Below, one piece after another: positions 6,345 through 13,565 of a stretch of DNA of 14,773 nt (position 1 is the first letter of the stretch; every line of letters starts with the position of its first letter). Under the pieces are notes generated by a model, which saw only the letters and a program-made list of their open reading frames with translations, was not told the DNA's origin and searched no databases. The DNA is taken from positions 1 to 14,773 of the forward strand of contig NZ_JAKEDR010000078.1 in NCBI RefSeq assembly GCF_023653455.1, in the 5' to 3' direction. The position numbers were made by a program, and so were the translations under genes. The stretch is from Paraclostridium ghonii (GTDB lineage: Bacteria; Bacillota; Clostridia; Peptostreptococcales; Peptostreptococcaceae).

Positions 6345-7106
6345 CTATATATTAAAAACTATATCAAACATAATAGTTTTTATAGTCGCAAAAAATTCTC
6401 TTGTATAATAAGCTGGAACAAACTGAGTTACAGATTTGCTAGTATAAAAGCTAGTATTTTTATATCCATTAGCTTTAGCTAATATAAAACTTCTAAAACT
6501 ATGAAAATCAGTAGTTACAATTTTTATATTTAACTCTTTTATACTTTTATCACTTTTTTCTTCTATTTTTTCTTTACTATATTTAAAGTTTTCATATGTA
6601 TTTGTAGATTTATCTTCTACTATTATTTTACTTTTGTTTATTCCGTGTTCAACTAAATAGTTTTCCATAACTTTTGCCTCTGAAAGATTTTTATCACTAC
6701 CTTTTCCACCAGATACAACAATATAACATTCGTCATCGCTTTCATCTAGGTACTTTATAGCTTTATCTAATCTTCCTTTTAAAGTTAAGCTTGGAGTATT
6801 ATTTTTAACTGAAGCTCCTAATATAATTAAGTACTCACATTTGTCTTTCATATTATTTTTAGGGAAAAATATTAATATAGCTTCTATTATTAAAAATATT
6901 GATAATCCTACAGTAATAATTATTTTTATAAACTTTTTAAGTTTTTTATTTATACGTATTTTGCTTTTTAAAAAATGATATAGTATTAGCAAAATACCTG
7001 TAACTAAAAAGAAAGAAGCAAATGCCATTCCACCATAAAACAATTCCAGGTAAATAAAGTACCCTATTCCTAGTACCCCTACTAATATATCTATGTATTT
7101 AAACAT
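6345..7106 (-). CDS. YdcF/SanA-type DUF218 membrane protein
   Basis: The 253-residue protein has three N-terminal membrane spans (about 5-22, 25-45 and 58-80) followed by a DUF218 domain of the YdcF/SanA/ElyC kind. These are envelope-associated proteins with a Rossmann-like fold, implicated in peptidoglycan or lipid-carrier metabolism in other bacteria. Domain landmarks are the LIILGASV strand, a GRLDKA helix, VVSGGKG, the STNTYEN motif, and VTTDFHSFR, which supplies conserved polar and charged residues. The start chosen is the ATG at 7106-7104, four bases after AGGAGG (7111-7116). An in-frame ATG 15 codons upstream (7151) has no ribosome site, and its extra codons run across a terminator hairpin, so it is rejected. 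It follows the yrzB-like gene through that terminator and precedes the LCP gene. Family call is good; reaction unknown. Confidence 0.85.
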   Translation of the reverse strand: MFKYIDILVGVLGIGYFIYLELFYGGMAFASFFLVTGILLILYHFLKSKIRINKKLKKFIKIIITVGLSIFLIIEAILIFFPKNNMKDKCEYLIILGASVKNNTPSLTLKGRLDKAIKYLDESDDECYIVVSGGKGSDKNLSEAKVMENYLVEHGINKSKIIVEDKSTNTYENFKYSKEKIEEKSDKSIKELNIKIVTTDFHSFRSFILAKANGYKNTSFYTSKSVTQFVPAYYTREFFATIKTIMFDIVFNI

Positions 7107-7120
7107 AAATCCTCCTATGT

Positions 7121-7148
7121 AAAAAAGGAGCACCTTTATAGATACTCC
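7121..7148 (-). terminator. Intrinsic terminator between the yrzB-like and YdcF-type genes
   Basis: On the minus strand GGAGTATC (7141-7148) pairs with GGTGCTCC (7127-7134) using two G-U pairs, with a 6-base loop, then six T (7121-7126). The AGGAGG of the next gene begins four bases further on. It should lower expression of the YdcF-type and LCP genes relative to ruvX. Confidence 0.75.
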
Positions 7149-7178
7149 CATTTATAAACTATACAATTTTAATATTAA

Positions 7179-7448
7179 CTATTCTTCGTCGAAGTTTAAT
7201 CCTTCTTCTTCCATTAAAGTGTTGTAAACAGCTACAACAGTTTCATACTCTTCATCATTTTCAAGTGGAGTTAATATGTCTCCCTCTTCATCTGTGTCAA
7301 TTCTAAATATTAAAGCTTCTTCAGATTCATTGTCTTCTAAAGGCATAAGTATTGCATACTCTTTTCCTTCTGCTTCTAAAGTTAATATTATTTCAAATTG
7401 TATTTCATTTCCATCTTGATCAATTAAGTTTACTATGTTTTCTTGCAT
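7179..7448 (-). CDS. DUF1292 (YrzB) family small acidic protein
   Basis: An 89-residue, strongly acidic soluble protein whose pattern (LIDQDGNEIQFEIILTLE, then EYAILMPLED) identifies DUF1292, the YrzB family. The biochemical role is unknown; the family is widespread in Firmicutes and usually lies beside ruvX, as here. The ATG at 7448-7446 is used because GAGGTG lies six bases before it. The GTG three codons upstream (7457) sits inside that ribosome site and cannot be the start. It lies 68 bases downstream of ruvX with no terminator between, so it shares the ruvX promoter, and it is followed by a terminator. Confidence 0.9.
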   Translation of the reverse strand: MQENIVNLIDQDGNEIQFEIILTLEAEGKEYAILMPLEDNESEEALIFRIDTDEEGDILTPLENDEEYETVVAVYNTLMEEEGLNFDEE

Positions 7449-7516
7449 GTATCTCACCTCAAATTTTAATTATTTAAATATATTATAGCGTATATCAATA
7501 TTATTTTACATACATT

Positions 7517-7945
7517 TTACAAAATTCTTTTACTATCTAAGTAACCTTGTAAAATTATTACTGCCGCAAGCATGTCTATAACTTTTTTTCTTTTTTCTCT
7601 TCTGACATCTGCTTCTATTAAAGATCTTTCTGCTGCAACTGTAGATAGCCTTTCGTCCCAGTATTCTATTTTGATACCAGTTTCTTTTTCTAAAAGTTCA
7701 CAAAACTTTATAACTTTTTCTCCTTGTGGTCCTAATGTTCCATTCATATTTTTAGGAAGTCCCGAAACTATTTTATTAACTTGTTTTTCTTTTATAATAG
7801 CTTTTAATTCCTCTATATCTTTTTTCTTTCCAACTCTTCTAACAGTCTTAACTCCTTGTGCTGTAATTCCCATAAGGTCACTAACTGCAACTCCTATAGT
7901 TTTATCTCCTACATCAAGACCCATTATTCTTCCGTCTAATATCAT
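7517..7945 (-). CDS. ruvX: RuvX/YqgF: RNase H-fold nuclease (pre-16S rRNA processing or Holliday-junction resolvase)
   Basis: The 142 residues match YqgF/RuvX, an RNase H-fold protein annotated as a putative Holliday-junction resolvase and shown in several bacteria to act in 5' maturation of 16S rRNA. Landmarks are [15 protein letters not shown] (9-23) with the first catalytic Asp at 11, [14 protein letters not shown] (61-74), WDERLST with the acidic pair (96-102), and the C-terminal DMLAAVIIL helix with the last Asp. AAGGAG lies six bases before ATG. A promoter is visible 50 to 80 bases upstream and a terminator precedes that, so ruvX heads a new unit with the yrzB-like gene rather than being read from alaS-ireB. 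Confidence 0.95.
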   Translation of the reverse strand: MILDGRIMGLDVGDKTIGVAVSDLMGITAQGVKTVRRVGKKKDIEELKAIIKEKQVNKIVSGLPKNMNGTLGPQGEKVIKFCELLEKETGIKIEYWDERLSTVAAERSLIEADVRREKRKKVIDMLAAVIILQGYLDSKRIL

Positions 7946-7996
7946 TTAATTCTCCTTGATTGATCAAATTTAATAAATTGTTTACTATATGTATAT

Positions 7997-8025
7997 ACTA
8001 TATTCTTATTGTGCTCTAATTTCAA
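7997..8025 (-). promoter_or_regulatory. Sigma-A promoter of ruvX
   Basis: On the minus strand TTGAAA (8020-8025), 17 bases, TATAGT (7997-8002). It lies just past the terminator of the preceding gene and about 50 bases before the ruvX ATG. Confidence 0.7.
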
Positions 8026-8035
8026 TACATTATGT

Positions 8036-8082
8036 AAAAAACAAATTAACCTAGATATTAATTTTCAAAATATCTAGGTTAA
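8036..8082 (-). terminator. Intrinsic terminator closing the alaS-ireB-membrane protein unit
   Basis: A perfect 14-bp stem (8046-8059 with 8069-8082) with a 9-base loop is followed on the minus strand by TTTGTTTTTT. It starts 7 bases beyond the stop codon of the 722-residue protein. Confidence 0.9.
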
Positions 8083-8089
8083 CATAATA

Positions 8090-10258
8090 TTATTCTTTAT
8101 CAAAAACTATCATATTTACGCTCATAATAAGTATAGGTACTAATATATAAATAGATGCAGTTCCAGCTGCAACTATTCCTGAATCATTAAAGATTAAAGT
8201 TACTATACAACCTACAGTCGTAGCTACAAATCCTTTAAATATGTACGGATACTTATCTGATAATTTTTTAAAGTGATTAACAGGTTTAAATATAAACTTA
8301 GTCATATATCCTGCAACTACTAAAGCTACAACGATTAATATATTGCTAGTTGCAATCTCTACATTCATTTGTATCTTTCTAGTAAATGTTTGAATTATAG
8401 CTATTGGTCCATTTACTAATATTTGATTTACAAATCCCGATAGATGAGACTGACTTTTAGAAACTATATCTAATACAGCAAATATAAATACAATCATAAC
8501 TGGAACTAATGATAGTAATATACTCTTTTTAAAATCCATTTGAACATCAAATGCAAGCAGTATAAATAATGTATATGCTACAGATTCTGATATAGCTCCT
8601 CCAACATTAGCCCCCATAGATGGATAAGCGCTAGTTATCAATATAATTAAAGATACAACTACTACAGCCCATTTAGGTATTTTTTTATAGTTTACTAATA
8701 CCGACATTGCAAATATAGTACATCCTATAGTTATACCTTCATATTCATTTCCAATACCATAATATCTGGCACCTATTATTGCATCATAACTCATTATGTT
8801 ATTTTTCATTAAATAAGTACCAAAAATAGAATCAACAACAACTACTATTATAGTAAGTATAGAGAAAAATGCCATATACTTCATATCATCTTTAAAGAAA
8901 ATTTTTCCTATTAAATAAAGTACTATTAAGGTTCCAACTATACCTAATGCTATGCTTGCTTGTGTTGAGAAGTTAAAAATAGGTGAAACTATAAATGCTA
9001 AAGGTATTAATATACCTAGTTTTATAAATTCTTTTAAGGTATTAAAGATCAGTTTTTTCTTAGGTAGCTTATCTCTACAGAAAACTAATAATATGGCACA
9101 TATAATCCATGCTGCTGCAACTATACCAACAGTTGTGTTAATAATAAGAGTTCTTACCTGATACATAGATACCATCTTATCAAATTCATGATTGATAAAT
9201 TCTATATTATTATCTTTATCAATTGATTCAAATTTCTTTCCTACCATTTCTTCATTTTCTAAGCCAAACTCAGAAAGTATATCTACTCCTATATCTATAT
9301 TTCCAACTACACCAGCTCTTCTTGTCGTAGCAGATTTTAAAACTCCTTTTTGGGAGCCTTCAAATTTGATTATAGGAGATAATCTTTTTTGATTTTTATA
9401 ATCTTCCTTACTTGGAAATGCTGACATTATATAAATTGTGTCATTTTCATCAACCATTTTAAATACTTCTTCTACATATGAATCAATATTTTTGTAAATA
9501 TTCTTTTTCATATCGTTGTAAGTTTTATCATTTAAATAGTTTTTGTAATCATCTAATCTATATGTGTCTCCAAGTTCTACAAATAAAACATCACTATTAT
9601 CGTAAAACTTTTTTGTTTCACTTTTTAGCTTGTCATAATCTGTTCTTATTCCATACGGCATAGTGTTGTCTTTGATATTTATAGTGTCTACGTTACCATC
9701 GTCAACTCTACCTATGTTGTCCATAGCCATTAAGGCTATATTTCTGTTTAAAACTAATTCTCCATTATTAACTCTATCAGCGTTACCTATAACAGATGAT
9801 TTTAATTTATGATTTGATAAAGTCTGCCCTAGCGATCCAAGTACAGAACCATAAGAACCATTCTCTAAGTTCTCACTTAGAGAATGGTTTATTTTCATAT
9901 CATTTATTTTTTTAGGATTATGCCCCGTTTTAGCTTTATATGCCTTTGCATTGTCTTCATTAACTTGTTCAAAGTTTATTAGACTTTGGTCTGGCAATGT
10001 AACTTTTCCTCCAGCACCTACAGATGCGTAGGACCTTCTATCATCTGTTCCTTTGTCACCTTTGATATTCATAAGCCCTATATAGCCTTCTTTTTCCATT
10101 TTTCTAGATAAACTATCTATACTCAACAGATCTTCAAAACTTGTCCTATTCATATTTATTACTATTATCTTTCCTTTGTCATCAGCAAAACAAATATTAG
10201 GTACAGAACTTATAAGTATCATTAAAATTGTTAATAAGGATACAATCTTTTTTTTCAT
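8090..10258 (-). CDS. Secreted-domain plus multi-span membrane protein of unknown function, possible degenerate alkaline-phosphatase-like fold
   Basis: This 722-residue protein is not assigned to a named function. It begins with a signal peptide (basic MKKK, hydrophobic 5-20, likely cleavage near CFA-DD at 25). Residues 27-365 form an extracellular region, and about ten membrane spans follow (near 372-393, 411-428, 433-455, 460-482, 509-545, 560-599, 639-655, 674-690 and 697-717). The outer domain carries RRAGVVGNIDIGVDIL (313-328), which resembles the segment late in alkaline-phosphatase-superfamily domains. However, the Asp-His-Gly metal motif expected just before it is absent (MSAFPSKED at 278-286), so it may be non-catalytic. 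Conserved-looking membrane motifs are GARYYGIGNEYEG (496-508), YPSMGANVGGAIS (545-557) and NDSGI (691-695). It starts nine bases after ireB, its weak AGTAGG site overlapping the ireB stop codon, so translation is probably coupled. A perfect 15-bp inverted repeat lies within the gene (9856-9889). An envelope role is inferred from topology and neighbours. Confidence 0.85.
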   Translation of the reverse strand: MKKKIVSLLTILMILISSVPNICFADDKGKIIVINMNRTSFEDLLSIDSLSRKMEKEGYIGLMNIKGDKGTDDRRSYASVGAGGKVTLPDQSLINFEQVNEDNAKAYKAKTGHNPKKINDMKINHSLSENLENGSYGSVLGSLGQTLSNHKLKSSVIGNADRVNNGELVLNRNIALMAMDNIGRVDDGNVDTINIKDNTMPYGIRTDYDKLKSETKKFYDNSDVLFVELGDTYRLDDYKNYLNDKTYNDMKKNIYKNIDSYVEEVFKMVDENDTIYIMSAFPSKEDYKNQKRLSPIIKFEGSQKGVLKSATTRRAGVVGNIDIGVDILSEFGLENEEMVGKKFESIDKDNNIEFINHEFDKMVSMYQVRTLIINTTVGIVAAAWIICAILLVFCRDKLPKKKLIFNTLKEFIKLGILIPLAFIVSPIFNFSTQASIALGIVGTLIVLYLIGKIFFKDDMKYMAFFSILTIIVVVVDSIFGTYLMKNNIMSYDAIIGARYYGIGNEYEGITIGCTIFAMSVLVNYKKIPKWAVVVVSLIILITSAYPSMGANVGGAISESVAYTLFILLAFDVQMDFKKSILLSLVPVMIVFIFAVLDIVSKSQSHLSGFVNQILVNGPIAIIQTFTRKIQMNVEIATSNILIVVALVVAGYMTKFIFKPVNHFKKLSDKYPYIFKGFVATTVGCIVTLIFNDSGIVAAGTASIYILVPILIMSVNMIVFDKE
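9856..9889. repeat. Perfect 15-bp inverted repeat inside the 722-residue protein gene
   Basis: AACCATTCTCTAAGT (9856-9870) and its exact complement (9875-9889) flank a 4-base TCTC loop. It codes for NHSLSENLENGS (about residues 124-135) in frame. No U-tract follows on the minus strand, so it is not a classical terminator. It would form a very stable hairpin in the mRNA. Confidence 0.85.
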
Positions 10259-10267
10259 AAGATTGAC

Positions 10268-10528
10268 CTACTTTCTATTGTTCAAGTAATAAGTGATGAC
10301 TTCTTCTAATATTTCATCTCTTTCAAATTTTTTCATTATACCTCTAGCATTATTGTAGCTTGTTATATAGCTAGAATCTCCTGAAAGAATATAACCTATA
10401 ATTTGGTTTATCGGGTTATATCCCTTTTCTTGAAGTGAATTATAAACTTGATCTATGGCTTCACTCACACTCATTTGTTCAGATGTTATACCTTCGAATT
10501 TTACTGTATAATCCATATTTTCATCCAT
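10268..10528 (-). CDS. ireB: IreB family protein (UPF0297/YrzL), Ser/Thr-kinase substrate
   Basis: The 86 residues match the IreB/UPF0297 family along their whole length: a short N-terminal strand (TVKFEGI), VSEAIDQVYNSLQEKGYNPINQIIGYILSGD split over two helices, then SYNNARGIMKKFERDEILEE. In Enterococcus faecalis IreB is a dimeric cytoplasmic substrate of the PASTA kinase IreK and a negative regulator of cephalosporin resistance, phosphorylated on N-terminal threonines. Here Thr8 sits where one of these is expected; the earlier one has no counterpart in MDENMDY. It lies 38 bases after alaS without a terminator or evident promoter and nine bases before the 722-residue protein, so it is the middle gene of a T-box-led unit. 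The alaS-ireB order is conserved across Firmicutes. Confidence 0.93.
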   Translation of the reverse strand: MDENMDYTVKFEGITSEQMSVSEAIDQVYNSLQEKGYNPINQIIGYILSGDSSYITSYNNARGIMKKFERDEILEEVITYYLNNRK

Positions 10529-10566
10529 ACTACAACACCCCTATCTTTTACTATTTGTTTTAATTA

Positions 10567-13212
10567 TTATTTTACTTGAGATTTTAATACCTCTTTTGCA
10601 TGATTTAAAGCTTCATCAACCTTAGTCACATCTGGCGCTCCAGCTTGTGCCATATTAGGTCTTCCTCCACCTTTTCCTCCTGCTACTTGAGCTACTTCTT
10701 TAACTATGTTTCCAGCGTGAACGCCTTTTTCAAGTACATCTTTAGTAGCTGTAGCAACAAAGTTTATTTTTCCTCCTGCTACATTTGCTAATACCACTAC
10801 CCCAGAGGATAACTTATCTCGTAAAGTGTCTGCAGTGTTTCTAAGTGTATCCATATCCATCTCTTCAAACTTAGATGTAACTATATTTACTCCATTTACA
10901 TCAACTTTAGAATCTAATATAGAATCTGCAGATTGTAAGCTCATTTTTGCCTTCACTTCATTTAATTCTTTAGCTAATGATTTATTTTCATCTAATAAAT
11001 TAGATACTTTTGCAACTAAGTTATCTTCTTTAGCTTTAACAGATGTACATACTTCATTTATTAAATCTTGCTTATTGTTTAAGAAGTTATATACTTCCTT
11101 ACCAGTTATAGCTTCTATTCTTCTTACTCCAGCTGCAACTCCACCTTCAGAAAGCACCTTAAATATACCTATTTGAGAAGTATTTTTCAAATGAGTTCCT
11201 CCACATAGTTCTATAGATAAATCTCCCATTGAAACAACTCTTACTTCATCACCATATTTTTCACCAAATAGTGCTGTTGCACCTTTTTGACCAGCTTGTG
11301 TCATACTCATAGTTTCACAAGTTATATCTAGCGATTCAAATATCATATTGTTTACTTTTTCTTCAATAAGCTTTAACTCATCTTTTGATATAGCTTCAAA
11401 GTGAGTCACGTCAAATCTTAATCTTTCTGGAGTAACAAGTGATCCAGCTTGGTTTACGTGATCTCCTAAAACTTCTTTTAATACTGTATGAAGAATGTGT
11501 GTAGCACTGTGATTTCTTGCACAAGCTAATCTAACTTCTTTGTCCACTTTAGTATACACAACGTCTTCAACTTTTATAATTCCTGATTTAACAACACATA
11601 TATGCTTTATAGTATTATTTGGACCTTTTTTAGTATCTAAAACTTCAACTACTAAGTCTTCGCTTTTATTTACTAAAAGACCTTTGTCTCCAACTTGTCC
11701 TCCACCTTCTGCATAAAATGCAGTTTTATCAAGAACTATTGTAACTTCATCTCCAGCACAAGCTGAGTCTACTAATTCATTATTTTTAGCAATTCCTTTA
11801 ACAGTTGATTCTATAAATAGAATATCATATCCTTCAAAATTTGTAACTATATCTTTATCTAATTTAGCTATAGCATCTTCTTTCCAAGCTTCTAAGTCCA
11901 TATTTCCTCTTGCATCTCTAGCTGTTTGTCTTTGTTTTTCCATTTCAGCTTTAAAGCCTTCTTCATCTATTTCTAAATGTTCTTCTTCTAATATTTCCTT
12001 TGTTAAATCAACAGGGAATCCATAAGTATCGTATAATCTAAATGCATTGTCCCCACTTAATGTTTTTTGATTGTTAGCTTTTAATTCTTCTATATATGAA
12101 ACTAATATTTCATTACCTTTATCTATAGTTTCATTAAACTTTTCTTCTTCTATTCTTATAACTTTCTTAATGTACTCAGCTTTTTCAACTAATTCTGGAT
12201 AGGCTTCGCCACTTACAGCTATAACTTCATCAACTAACTTATATAAGAATGGTTCTTTCATTCCAAGTAATTTTCCATTACGAGCAGCTCTTCTTAGTAA
12301 TCTTCTTAAAACGTATCCTCTACCTTCATTTGATGGTAATACTCCATCAGCCACTAAGAAACTTACACTTCTTATATGATCAGTTATTATTCTTATAGAC
12401 TTATCAGTCTTGTACTCTTTTGAATAAGTTGAATTTGTCATTTTTTCAACTGCATTTAATATATGTTTTATAGTATCTACATCAAATATCGTGTCCACTC
12501 CTTGCATTATACATGCAATTCTTTCAAGACCCATACCTGTATCTATGTTTTTGTTTTCTAATGGATTGTAGTTTCCTTCTTCATCTTTGTTAAATTGAGA
12601 GAAAACATGGTTCCAAAATTCTAGGTATCTATCACAGTCACACCCTGGCTTACAATCCGGATTGTCACATCCATATTCTTCACCTCTATCAAAGTGTATT
12701 TCTGAACAAGGTCCACAAGCACCAGTTCCTATTTCCCAGAAATTATCTTCTTTACCAAGTCTTACTATTCTATCTTTTGGTATACCTATTTCTTTTTCCC
12801 ATATTTCAAAAGCTTCATCATCTTCAAAGTATACACTTACCCATATTTTATCTTGAGGCATATTTAAGTGTTCTGTAACAAACTCCCATCCCCATTTTAA
12901 AGTTTCTTCTTTGAAGTAGTCTCCAAAAGAAAAGTTTCCAAGCATTTCGAATAATGTAGCGTGTCTAGCTGTAACTCCTACATTTTCTATATCTCCTGTT
13001 CTTACACACTTTTGACAAGTAGTCATTCTTTTACTTGGGGGAATCTCAGTTCCTGAAAAATAATTTTTAAGAGGTGCCATACCTGCATTTATTAATAATA
13101 AACTTTTATCGTTACGTGGCACTAATGAATAACTTGGTTGAACTAAATGTCCTTTCGATTCAAAGAATTGTAAAAATTTGCTTCTTATTTCGTTTAATCC
13201 CATTTTTTGCAT
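10567..13212 (-). CDS. alaS: Alanyl-tRNA synthetase
   Basis: This cytoplasmic class II enzyme charges tRNA-Ala and edits mischarged Ser or Gly. At 881 residues it is full length. The aminoacylation domain opens with the standard NEIRSKFLQFF region and contains RHATLFEMLGNFSFGDYF (83-100) and GTGACGPCSEIHFD (162-175). The editing domain shows the zinc ligands HSATH (568-572) and CGGTH (670-674). The C-Ala domain ends with the glycine-rich GGKGGGRPNMAQAG. A Cys cluster at 182-193 (Cys182, 187, 191, 193) lies where many Firmicutes enzymes also have one. Start: GAGGAGG lies nine bases before ATG at 13212; an ATG two codons later is less well spaced. Expression is controlled by the T-box leader just upstream, and ireB follows closely. 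Confidence 0.98.
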   Translation of the reverse strand: MQKMGLNEIRSKFLQFFESKGHLVQPSYSLVPRNDKSLLLINAGMAPLKNYFSGTEIPPSKRMTTCQKCVRTGDIENVGVTARHATLFEMLGNFSFGDYFKEETLKWGWEFVTEHLNMPQDKIWVSVYFEDDEAFEIWEKEIGIPKDRIVRLGKEDNFWEIGTGACGPCSEIHFDRGEEYGCDNPDCKPGCDCDRYLEFWNHVFSQFNKDEEGNYNPLENKNIDTGMGLERIACIMQGVDTIFDVDTIKHILNAVEKMTNSTYSKEYKTDKSIRIITDHIRSVSFLVADGVLPSNEGRGYVLRRLLRRAARNGKLLGMKEPFLYKLVDEVIAVSGEAYPELVEKAEYIKKVIRIEEEKFNETIDKGNEILVSYIEELKANNQKTLSGDNAFRLYDTYGFPVDLTKEILEEEHLEIDEEGFKAEMEKQRQTARDARGNMDLEAWKEDAIAKLDKDIVTNFEGYDILFIESTVKGIAKNNELVDSACAGDEVTIVLDKTAFYAEGGGQVGDKGLLVNKSEDLVVEVLDTKKGPNNTIKHICVVKSGIIKVEDVVYTKVDKEVRLACARNHSATHILHTVLKEVLGDHVNQAGSLVTPERLRFDVTHFEAISKDELKLIEEKVNNMIFESLDITCETMSMTQAGQKGATALFGEKYGDEVRVVSMGDLSIELCGGTHLKNTSQIGIFKVLSEGGVAAGVRRIEAITGKEVYNFLNNKQDLINEVCTSVKAKEDNLVAKVSNLLDENKSLAKELNEVKAKMSLQSADSILDSKVDVNGVNIVTSKFEEMDMDTLRNTADTLRDKLSSGVVVLANVAGGKINFVATATKDVLEKGVHAGNIVKEVAQVAGGKGGGRPNMAQAGAPDVTKVDEALNHAKEVLKSQVK

Positions 13213-13250
13213 TTATAATTTCCTCCTCAAATTTGCTTATTTTTGTGAAT

Positions 13251-13288
13251 AAAAAAATCCCCGCCTCTATAGTGCTATAGGGGCGAGG
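13251..13288 (-). terminator. T-box regulatory terminator before alaS
   Basis: On the minus strand CCTCGCCCCTATA pairs with TATAGAGGCGGGG (stem within 13259-13288, one G-U and one C-A mismatch), followed by seven T (13251-13257). Its 5' arm overlaps the 3' half of the antiterminator, making the two structures mutually exclusive. The alaS ribosome site lies about 25 bases further on. Confidence 0.93.
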
Positions 13289-13470
13289 ATATATCTCGCG
13301 GTACCACCCTAATTACTGTAAAAAAACTACAGTATCTTCGGAAAACCTTAAGTTATAACGGAACTACCGTCAACTCCTACTTAGTTTCAAAGTTGATACT
13401 CCAAGACTGCTTCAATTAATCTATCATAAGGGCTTTCACCTTTTCCCCCTCTCTGTAATGCATCAATTAA
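13251..13470 (-). promoter_or_regulatory. T-box riboswitch leader (alanine tRNA-sensing) of alaS
   Basis: This leader reads uncharged tRNA-Ala and chooses between an antiterminator and a terminator. Stem I closes with TTGATGC (13460-13466) against GTATCAA (13393-13399). The specifier codon is read as GCA (Ala) at 13408-13410, in GAAGCAG on the 3' side of Stem I. A Stem III-like ACGG-CCGT hairpin lies at 13357-13370. The T-box sequence AGGGTGGTACCGCG is at 13297-13310, and its TGGT pairs with the ACCA end of tRNA-Ala (discriminator A). The antiterminator is explicit: AGGG (13307-13310) with CCCT (13279-13282) and GCGAG (13295-13299) with CTCGC (13283-13287), leaving the UGGUACC bulge. With its terminator this fills most of the 353-base gap between mnmA and alaS. 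Confidence 0.96.
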
Positions 13471-13517
13471 TTTACTATTTCTTTTCATTGTATTTAAAAT
13501 TATTTATTTCCTATATG

Positions 13518-13546
13518 ATTATAGTTATATTACTAAATTTTTTTAA
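13518..13546 (-). promoter_or_regulatory. Candidate promoter for the T-box/alaS transcript
   Basis: On the minus strand TATAAT (13518-13523) lies 17 bases after a poor -35, TTAAAA (13541-13546). It would start RNA about 40 bases before Stem I. In such AT-rich DNA this is only a candidate; the 13471-13565 stretch contains no other clear element and no obvious mnmA terminator. Confidence 0.35.
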
Positions 13547-13565
13547 AATAATCAATACTTTTTTA

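Noticed and set aside
7107..7151. Upstream ATG giving a 268-residue YdcF-type protein
   Set aside because: It has no ribosome site and its extra codons run through a terminator hairpin, whereas the ATG at 7106 follows AGGAGG.
7449..7457. GTG start three codons upstream for the DUF1292 protein
   Set aside because: The GTG is part of the GAGGTG ribosome site of the ATG at 7448.
7572..7949. 125-codon plus-strand open frame opposite ruvX
   Set aside because: It is the mirror of a well-conserved gene, with low-complexity composition and no recognisable domain.
12625..12670. Cysteine cluster (residues 182-193) in AlaRS as a novel zinc insertion
   Set aside because: I recall the same Cys-rich insertion in many Firmicutes alanyl-tRNA synthetases, so it is not unusual.
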